Shown: in pieces, positions 1 through 4,636 of the stretch
Layout: the number at the start of each line of letters is the position of its first letter
How positions within the stretch are numbered: position 1 is the first letter of the stretch
NCBI GenBank assembly: GCA_009924765.1
Contig: RFQW01000134.1
Coordinates: forward strand, 1 to 5,607
Length of the DNA: 5,607 nucleotides
Source: Planctomycetota bacterium
GTDB taxonomy: Bacteria > Planctomycetota > Phycisphaerae > Phycisphaerales > SM1A02
Direction of reading: 5' to 3'
Position numbers and translations under genes: made by a program
Notes under the pieces: model-generated
What the model was told of the DNA's origin: nothing
Seen by the model: the letters and a program-made list of their open reading frames with translations, nothing else
Database searches by the model: none

Positions 1-2251
1 ACGATGGTCACCTTGTCGCCGGACAGGTTCATCTGCGTCACCGATCCGGCTGCAGCCACCTTCTTCTGCTCGGTGCCGTCCCACTTCACGCTGTAGATGC
101 CCGGGCCGCCGTCGTTGCCGGCGAACACCACGCGATCACCGGCGGGCGTGATCTCCAGTCCGCTCTCGTCGCCGGCCATGCGCGTGAGGCGATGCACGCG
201 CATGTAGGCGTCGGCCAGTCGGTAGTCGGGACCAGCGGACTTGCTGTCCTTCTTCTCCTCGTCCGATGCCTTTTCGTCGCCCTCGGGCTTGTCCGCTTCG
301 GCCTTCGCCGCGCGCTTGGGCTTCTTGGCATTCGGCGATGGCAGTGGCTTGCGCTTCTTGGCGGCATCGCCGGCGTCCTTGAAGTACGCCTCCTGCTCGG
401 CCTTGGTCAGCGCCTCCACGCTTGGATCCAGCGCCAGCGTGTACACGTCGGCCTCGTTGTTCACGCGGCTCGACAGGAAGGCAAGCAGCTTGCCGTCGGC
501 GCTGAACCGTGGCGCGCGATCATTGTCGGGGTGGCGCGTGAGGTTGATCGGCTCGGCGGAACCGTCCGCTGGGGCGATCCAGATGTCGCGGTTGAAGTCG
601 CGATCGTCCTGCGCGAACGCGATCCACTTCGAATCCGGGCTCCATCGCCATTCGAGCTCGTTGTCCCAACCCGGGCGGAACACGCGCTCGGTGCTGCCGG
701 CCAGATCGAGCAGCACCAGATCGCCGCCGCGGCGGAACGACAGCGTCTTGCCATCGGGACTGGGTTGCGGTTCGCGCTCGGACTTCGCGGTGGCGACCAC
801 GGGCTTGATGTCGAAGGCCACGGCCTCGGTCCATCGCGCCGGATCCAGGCGGGGGTCCTTCGGCTTCGCGTCCTCCTTCTTCTGGTCGTCCTTCGCTGGT
901 TCGTCCTTCTTCGACTCTTCCTTCGACTTCGAGTCGTCGGCGGGCTTCGCTTCGGCGGCGGGGGCTTCGGCGCATCCGCCTTGGGTTCATCCTTGGAGAC
1001 AGGCGCGTCCTTCTTCACATCCTCCTTCGGTTCCTCGGCCTTGGGCGCCTCCTTCTTGGGCGGATTGGCCTCCTTGCGGATCTCGCTGCGCGTGCGCGAC
1101 ACCAGCGCCTCCATCACGTCGTCGTTGCCGCTTGCATCGGAGACGAAGTACAGGCGCGTTCCATCGGGGCTCCACGCGATGTCGCGCTCGTGCCATGGCG
1201 CGCTGGTCACGCGCACCACCGGCGCCTTCTCATCCATGCTGCGCACGAACACGTCGCCGTAGGCCACGAATGCCATCGACTTGCCGTCTGGACTGGCCTG
1301 CGCCTCGGTGATGTCCTTGTCCACCTTGCGCATCTCCACGGGATCGGGCTCGTCGGCGCTCGCGTTGATGACCAGTGCCTGCGGCTTGGCGTCGGGCTTG
1401 GTCAGGTCCAGTCGGTACAGCTGCGAGCCGCGCGTCAGGAACACGGTGTTTCCGTCGGCGCTCACGTCGAAGGCGGTCACATCGTCGGGGAATGCGGTCA
1501 ACTGCGTGCCGCCGGACTCGATCGCGTCCTTCAGCGTCTTGCGGTACAGGTTCACCGCGCCGTCACGGTCGGAGAGGTACAGGTACGCATCGGTGCCCAG
1601 CCACTGCCCCTGGCCGTCGTTGCCCATCCAGCTGGTGAGGCGCTGGAACGCCTGCTCGGGCGGCTTGCCCGGCGTGTAGGTCCACACATCGCGTGCATCA
1701 GGACCGTGGTAGCCGCGACGCAGCCAGCTGTTGCCACCGCGCTCGAAAAGCACCACGCCGTTGGCGTTGGCGGTGGGGCGCGTGCCGAAGGCGTCGTGCA
1801 CGCGTGCAAGCGGGCCGCCTTCAAGGGAAACCTGGTAGGGGCGCATGGCGCGGTACAGGTCGCCCTCCCGCGAAGCATCCACCATCACGACCGGCTTGCC
1901 GTCGGCGCCGGTTCCAAGACCACCCAGCAGCACGGCACTGTCGCCGAAGGTGAGCTGGCGTGGCTCGCCGCCCGCTGCGGGCATGGCCCAGATGTTGCGC
2001 GCACCTTCGCGCGAACTCTCGAACACCAGCGTCGTTCCATCGCGCGTGAAGATGGAGCGCAGGTCGTCGCCCGGATTCGTGGTCAGTCGCACGGCTTCAC
2101 CACCGGCCGCGGGCGCACGCCACAGGTCGCCGCGCCAACTGAACACCACGCTGGTGCCATCGGGACTGGCAGCCGGATAACGCGGCAGTTCCACCGTGGC
2201 GGCCATGGCGTTGGAGGCGAGCAGGGACAGCAGGAGGGTGGTGGCGGGCAT
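1..2251 (-). CDS. Tricorn-like S41-type protease, exported, N-terminal propeller region; partial and frameshifted
   Basis: Probable exported protease of the tricorn/S41 type; only its beta-propeller part is visible. ATG at 2251 is preceded by AAAGGA (2264-2259) with 7-base spacing and by an in-frame TGA 18 bases upstream, so the start is fixed. Residues 1-17 form a signal peptide (hydrophobic 6-12, likely cleavage after AMA at 15-17), although its n-region lacks Lys/Arg. TolB/PD40 repeats follow: SPDG at 29-32, DLWRAPAAGGEAVRLT at 42-57, NIWAMPAAGGEPRQLT at 86-101, and more near residues 325 and 367. A Lys/Glu/Pro/Asp linker starts near 393. After residue 430 the annotated frame yields Arg-rich nonsense to a stop at 461-463. 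Adding one C to the C5 run (964-960) restores propeller sequence (DIWIAPADGSAEPINLT, FSADGKLLAFLSSR) open to the edge, about 750 residues in all. PDZ and catalytic domains are not visible, so S41 is inferred from architecture; a TolB-like protein without protease is possible. Confidence 0.82.
231..368 (-). other. Segment encoding second charged linker, inside the second propeller region
   Basis: In the restored frame a second low-complexity stretch (AKKRKPLPSPNAKKPKR, then EADKPEGDEKASDEEKKDSK) interrupts the second propeller region. It is about 46 residues, first basic, then mixed acidic and basic. Propeller-like sequence resumes with RLTRMAGDESGLEI and YSVKWDGTEQKKV. It may be an extended surface loop between blades. 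Confidence 0.6.
850..1078 (-). other. Segment encoding first charged interdomain linker (K/E/P/D-rich)
   Basis: From about residue 393 of the tricorn-like protein to the second propeller (PRLDPARW in the restored frame), the chain is almost only Lys, Glu, Asp, Pro, Ala and Ser, e.g. KEEPKADAP-like and SKSKEESKKDEPAKDDQKK. It is about 77 residues long and probably disordered, separating two propeller blades sets. The frameshift lies in it. Low-complexity composition makes the opposite strand read as long Ser/Phe-rich ORFs that are not genes. Confidence 0.7.
960..964 (-). other. Single-base frameshift in a C5 homopolymer of the S41-type gene
   Basis: The coding strand reads AAG CCC CCG CCG CCG AAG here. 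Upstream of the run, frame 1 is coding (propeller then charged linker). Downstream, the coding frame is the one reached by a -1 shift, giving P-A-A-E-A-K-P-A-D-D and then clear propeller sequence. One additional C (six instead of five) joins the two parts without any other change. In the restored frame there is no stop from here to position 1. The shift lies inside the low-complexity linker, where homopolymer errors and slippage are likely. It is not a canonical -1 slippery heptamer in the zero frame. Confidence 0.8.
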
Positions 2252-2253
2252 GC

Positions 2254-2282
2254 GTGAATCCTTTGGTCAAGTCGCGATTCAC
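2254..2282 (-). promoter_or_regulatory. Hairpin overlapping the ribosome binding site of the S41-type gene
   Basis: On the minus-strand transcript GTGAATC (2282-2276) can pair perfectly with GATTCAC (2260-2254) across a 15-base loop, with a possible extra U-G pair outside. The Shine-Dalgarno AAAGGA (2264-2259) straddles the loop and the 3' arm, so its last two bases would be paired. The stem ends two bases before the ATG at 2251. Whether it is functional is inference; a 7-bp stem is modest. Confidence 0.4.
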
Positions 2283-2343
2283 AAAAAGGTAGCGATGTGC
2301 GTAGGTGGGGTGCATGTGTTCCGACTGGTTACGACCGAGATTC

Positions 2344-2371
2344 TTGACAATTGGGAGTGGCATTCGATCTT
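2344..2371 (+). promoter_or_regulatory. Candidate sigma-70-type promoter for the small Cys-protein gene
   Basis: A perfect -35 consensus TTGACA lies at 2344-2349. At 16-base spacing, GATCTT (2366-2371) matches three of six -10 positions, including the conserved A2 and T6. Transcription would begin near 2378, leaving a leader of roughly 43 bases before the ATG at 2421, with a hairpin and a Shine-Dalgarno sequence. The -10 is weak, so this is tentative. Confidence 0.35.
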
Positions 2372-2385
2372 TCACGCACAACAAA

Positions 2386-2403
2386 GAGGACCCGACAGTC
2401 CTC
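2386..2403 (+). promoter_or_regulatory. Short hairpin directly before the ribosome binding site of the small Cys protein
   Basis: GAGGAC (2386-2391) and GTCCTC (2398-2403) form a perfect 6-bp stem with a 6-base loop. It ends two bases before the Shine-Dalgarno GGGAGG (2405-2410). CCTC at 2400-2403 could alternatively pair with GAGG at 2407-2410, which is the Shine-Dalgarno core, so two exclusive pairings are conceivable. No poly-T follows, so it is not a terminator. Confidence 0.4.
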
Positions 2404-2420
2404 AGGGAGGCAAGGGAAAC

Positions 2421-2729
2421 ATGGACACGAACCGAGGTAGTGAGGGAATGCAGGGATGCTGTGGTGGTGGCTGCTGTGGCGGCGCCGGAGCCCAGCCGAC
2501 GAAGTTCGAGCACCTTCGAGGCCTGCTTCAGCGCATGGACCGGACCGTGGATTCGACCCGCGACCGGCGTACGGGCAAGGTCATGGTGGAGCCAACCAGC
2601 ACGCCAGCCCCGATTCCGTTCCCGCGGGCCGCCCAGCCCAGCGCCAGCGGCAAGCCGCGGGCGGTGGCCAAGAGTCTGCAGGATTTCGAGGCCGCCTTCG
2701 CCCGCGTGTCGGGCCGCCAGGCTGGCTGA
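2421..2729 (+). CDS. Small protein with N-terminal CCGGGCC cluster, function unknown
   Basis: A 102-residue protein I do not recognise. The ATG at 2421 is preceded by GGGAGG (2405-2410) at 10-base spacing; the frame is open further upstream, but that part crosses the intergenic region and has no supporting start. An alternative start at Met10 (2448) has GAGGG only one base away, so I prefer 2421. Residues 13-21 read CCGGGCCGG: two Cys pairs separated by three glycines, which could bind a metal or form disulfides. No hydrophobic segment precedes it, so it is not a lipobox, and no membrane helix is visible. Residues about 26-40 (TKFEHLRGLLQRMDR) look helical, the middle is Pro/Ala/Ser-rich, and the end (KSLQDFEAAFARVSG) looks like an amphipathic helix. 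It lies divergent from the S41-type gene and 81 bases before the aminopeptidase; shared transcription with the latter is possible. Confidence 0.65.
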   Translation: MDTNRGSEGMQGCCGGGCCGGAGAQPTKFEHLRGLLQRMDRTVDSTRDRRTGKVMVEPTSTPAPIPFPRAAQPSASGKPRAVAKSLQDFEAAFARVSGRQAG

Positions 2730-2755
2730 GAACCGGACACCGTCGACATCCGTCC

Positions 2756-2763
2756 AAGGAGGG
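2756..2763 (+). promoter_or_regulatory. Strong Shine-Dalgarno sequence AAGGAGGG
   Basis: AAGGAGGG is close to the ideal anti-16S complement and is the best ribosome binding site in the window. It is 3 bases before an ATG at 2767 but 47 bases before the aminopeptidase ATG at 2811. It lies entirely in the 5' arm of the 20-bp stem at 2756-2837, so it would be hidden when that stem forms. Confidence 0.6.
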
Positions 2764-2766
2764 TCG

Positions 2767-2829
2767 ATGAGTCGGATCGCGAAGGCAGCAACGGATACAT
2801 TCCGTTCCCCATGCGCCCCGACTCATTGA
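2767..2829 (+). CDS. Possible 20-codon leader peptide overlapping the aminopeptidase start
   Basis: ATG at 2767 directly follows AAGGAGGG with a short spacing and opens MSRIAKAATDTFRSPCAPTH, ending at TGA 2827-2829. It is in a different frame from the aminopeptidase and overlaps its first 19 bases. The better ribosome binding site belongs to this ORF, while the aminopeptidase ATG has none. Its translation would unwind the 5' arm of the surrounding stem and could couple to the aminopeptidase start. The peptide has no recognisable motif. It could be untranslated, with the ATG only accidentally placed. Confidence 0.35.
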   Translation: MSRIAKAATDTFRSPCAPTH

Positions 2830-3911
2830 CCTTCCTTCGGACCCTGCTCGACACCCCCAGCCCCAGCGGCTTTGAACGACCCGGCCAGCAGGTGTGGCTG
2901 AGTTACGTTCGCCCCTTCGCCGACAAGGTGTGGAACGACGCCTACGGCAACTGCTTCGCCAGCGTGGAGCCCGCGGGCGTGAAGCCCGGCGCGAAGGTGA
3001 TGACCGTCGCGCTGTGCGGCCATGCCGACGAGATCGGCCTGATGGTGAATCACTTCGACTCGAACGGCTACATCTACTGCCGCTCGATCGGTGGCATCGA
3101 TGCGGGCAGCATCGTCGGCAAGCGCATCCAGTTCACCAGTTCGGTGCCCGGCGTGAAGAACCCGGTGCTGGGCGTGATCGGCGCCACGGCCATCCATCTG
3201 CAGGACAAGAGCGGCGAAGGCAAGGTTCGCAAGCTGCATGAGCTGTACATCGACATCGGCGCCAAGGACATGGCGGCCGCGCAGGCCATGGTGAACATCG
3301 GCGACCCCGGCGTGTTCCTGGATGGCAGCATGCTGATGGGCGACGGTCTGATCATCGCGCGTGGCCTGGACAATCGCATCGGCACGTTCGCCGCGGCGGA
3401 GGGCCTTCGACTCGCCGCCGAGAAGCGCGGTGAACTGAAGGTGCGCGTGGTGGCGGTGAGCACGGTGCAGGAGGAAGTGGGTCTGCGAGGCGCCGCGATG
3501 ATCGCCGAGGCGCTGCACCCCGACGTGGCGCTGGTGACCGATGTGGGCCACGCCACCGACAGCCCGGGCATCAACCACGCGCAGCACGGCCATTTCAAGC
3601 TGGGCGGCGGACCCAAGATCTCGATCGGTGGCTCGATGCAGCCCGAGGTGGTGCAGCGGCTGTTCGACGTGGCGAAGCAGAAGGACATCGTGGTGCAGCG
3701 CACCGCAGCGCCGGGCAGCAGCGGCACCGACACCGACGCCATCTTCGTGCGGCGCGGCGGCATTCCCAGCGGTCTGGTGAGCCTGCCGATCCGCTACATG
3801 CACACCACGGTCGAGATGACGGCGCTGAAGGATCTGGAGCAGATCGGCGAGATCTTCGCCGGCTTCTGCATGAGCCTGAAGGGCGACGAGACGTTCGTTC
3901 CCAAGCTCTGA
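2811..3911 (+). CDS. M42 family metallo-aminopeptidase (TET/glutamyl aminopeptidase-like)
   Basis: A cytoplasmic dinuclear metal aminopeptidase that removes N-terminal residues from peptides; family members usually assemble into hollow dodecamers (TET particles) that act after larger proteases. The 366 residues match the family length. The opening SLTFLRTLLDTPSPSGFE is typical and supports ATG 2811. All expected active-site residues are present: H71 and D73 in GHADEIG, bridging D187 in GLDNRIG, catalytic E221 and ligand E222 in QEEVGLRGA, D244 in TDVGHATD, and H331 in IRYMHTTVE. GSSGTDTDA and GGIPSGLVSLPIRYMHT form the usual C-terminal part of the fold. No signal peptide or membrane helix is seen. 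No Shine-Dalgarno precedes 2811 at normal distance; the start lies in the loop of the 20-bp stem. It precedes the methyltransferase by 35 bases. Substrate preference cannot be read from the sequence. Confidence 0.94.
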   Translation: MRPDSLTFLRTLLDTPSPSGFERPGQQVWLSYVRPFADKVWNDAYGNCFASVEPAGVKPGAKVMTVALCGHADEIGLMVNHFDSNGYIYCRSIGGIDAGSIVGKRIQFTSSVPGVKNPVLGVIGATAIHLQDKSGEGKVRKLHELYIDIGAKDMAAAQAMVNIGDPGVFLDGSMLMGDGLIIARGLDNRIGTFAAAEGLRLAAEKRGELKVRVVAVSTVQEEVGLRGAAMIAEALHPDVALVTDVGHATDSPGINHAQHGHFKLGGGPKISIGGSMQPEVVQRLFDVAKQKDIVVQRTAAPGSSGTDTDAIFVRRGGIPSGLVSLPIRYMHTTVEMTALKDLEQIGEIFAGFCMSLKGDETFVPKL

Positions 3912-3934
3912 ACCGTTGATTCATCTTTCACCGC

Positions 3935-3946
3935 TAGACTGACCCC
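3935..3946 (+). promoter_or_regulatory. Candidate -10 box for a leaderless methyltransferase mRNA
   Basis: TAGACT (3935-3940) fits the TANNNT pattern of -10 elements, and the ATG begins six bases later at 3947, where transcription would be expected to start. The 35-base gap after the aminopeptidase has no Shine-Dalgarno (the last bases are GACCCC). TTGATT at 3916-3921 is only 13 bases upstream of the box, too close for a normal -35, so this would be an extended or -35-poor promoter. Read-through from the aminopeptidase is equally possible. Confidence 0.4.
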
Positions 3947-4630
3947 ATGTTCCGCTTCGTGCGAGAAGCCTTTCGCGACATCCGCAACACCGGCAGCGTG
4001 TGGCCCAGCAGCCCCGCACTGGCGAAGGCGATGACGCGTGGCCTGAGCGATCTGCGCGGCAGTCGTCGCGTGCTGGAGGTGGGTCCGGGCACCGGACCCT
4101 TCACGGAGCGACTGCTGAAGAACCTGCGCGATGGCGACCACTTCGACATCGTGGAGATGAACGAGGCGTTCTGCCGCGATCTGGAGAAGCGACTGCTTGT
4201 GCCGCATCGACGCAAGCGCCCGGGCGTGAAGGTGGCCCTGCATGCAGCGGCGATCGAGAAGGCGGAACTGCAGGGGCCCTACGACCTGATCGTGTGCGGT
4301 CTGCCGTTCAACAACTTTCCTCCGGCGCTGGTGCGATCCATCTTTCGGCGCATGATGAGCCTGCTGCGCGAAGGTGGCGAACTGGCGTACTTCGAGTACG
4401 CGGGCGTGCGCACCATGAAGGCGCCGCTGGTGGGCCCGAGCGGCCGAAAGCAGCTGAAGGGCATCGCGAAGGTGAACGAAAGCCTGCGTCGCAAGCACAA
4501 GGGCAAGCGCGAACTGGTGCTGGGCAACCTGCCGCCGGCGGTGGCCACGCACCTGCGCAAGAGCAAGGATGCGGCGGCGCAGCGACCCGCGCGAAAGAAG
4601 AAGAAGTCGCGCGCGAAGAGCCGAGCCTGA
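3947..4630 (+). CDS. Class I SAM-dependent methyltransferase, phospholipid N-methyltransferase-like
   Basis: A 227-residue methyltransferase with the Rossmann-type SAM fold. The N-terminal stretch IRNTGSVWPSSPALAKAM (12-29) resembles the PmtA/KsgA-like group, in which a TG-x-x-x-PSS segment precedes the SAM site. Motif I is VLEVGPGTG (42-50). E70 in DIVEMNEAF is the likely acid binding the SAM ribose. DLIVCGLPFNNFPP (113-126) occupies motif IV, where rRNA dimethylases have NLPY and PmtA-type enzymes have GLP. This favours an amino group of a lipid such as phosphatidylethanolamine as acceptor, but the substrate is inference. The last residues (RKKKKSRAKSRA, 216-227) are strongly basic and may bind phospholipid heads or RNA. 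ATG 3947 lacks a Shine-Dalgarno and may be leaderless. Its stop is 6 bases before dapL, so both are probably on one transcript. Confidence 0.85.
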   Translation: MFRFVREAFRDIRNTGSVWPSSPALAKAMTRGLSDLRGSRRVLEVGPGTGPFTERLLKNLRDGDHFDIVEMNEAFCRDLEKRLLVPHRRKRPGVKVALHAAAIEKAELQGPYDLIVCGLPFNNFPPALVRSIFRRMMSLLREGGELAYFEYAGVRTMKAPLVGPSGRKQLKGIAKVNESLRRKHKGKRELVLGNLPPAVATHLRKSKDAAAQRPARKKKKSRAKSRA

Positions 4631-4636
4631 AATTCC

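Larger units (their letters stand above)
2756..2837 (+). promoter_or_regulatory. 20-bp RNA stem-loop enclosing the start of the M42 aminopeptidase gene
   Basis: AAGGAGGGTCGATGAGTCGG (2756-2775) pairs with CCGACTCATTGACCTTCCTT (2818-2837) at all 20 positions without bulges. Eighteen pairs are Watson-Crick; G2761-U2832 and G2766-U2827 are G-U pairs that exist only in the plus-strand RNA. The loop is 42 bases (2776-2817) and contains the aminopeptidase ATG (2811). It also contains a second hairpin, AACGGA (2790-2795) with TCCGTT (2801-2806) and a 5-base loop. GCG 2779-2781 with CGC 2814-2816 could extend the main stem after a small internal loop. The 5' arm holds the Shine-Dalgarno and the leader ATG; the 3' arm is aminopeptidase codons 3-9. 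The pairing is seen directly; a role in translation control is inference. No U-tract follows, so it is not an intrinsic terminator. Confidence 0.8.

Noticed and set aside
960..970. Programmed -1 ribosomal frameshift at the C5 run
   Set aside because: The zero-frame codons AAG CCC CCG do not form an X-XXY-YYZ heptamer and I see no clear stimulatory element; error or mutation is simpler, though not excluded.
192..1311. Two overlapping 356-codon plus-strand open frames opposite the S41-type gene
   Set aside because: The Ser/Phe and Leu/Arg-rich sequences mirror the Lys/Glu linkers and propeller codons of the minus-strand gene; no start signals.
1190..2257. 355-codon plus-strand open frame opposite the S41-type gene
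   Set aside because: Antisense shadow; the minus-strand frame has signal peptide, ribosome binding site and PD40 repeats.
2286..2314. Minus-strand promoter TGCACC-17-TACCTT for the S41-type gene
   Set aside because: Only three matches in each hexamer; not distinguishable from chance, although the position would suit the gene.
2296..2380. Inverted repeat TGTGCGT (2296-2302) and ACGCACA (2374-2380)
   Set aside because: Seven bases with a 71-base gap is within what chance gives in a region of this size.
2196..2420. Upstream extension of the small Cys protein to a start at 2196
   Set aside because: It would cross the divergent intergenic region and overlap the start of the S41-type gene; the Shine-Dalgarno sequence supports 2421.
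2756..2837. The 20-bp stem as an intrinsic terminator of the small Cys-protein gene
   Set aside because: The loop is 42 bases, no U-tract follows the 3' arm, and the arm runs into the coding sequence of the next gene.
2823..3803. 326-codon minus-strand open frame opposite the M42 gene
   Set aside because: Shadow of the aminopeptidase coding frame; His/Ala-rich, no recognisable fold.
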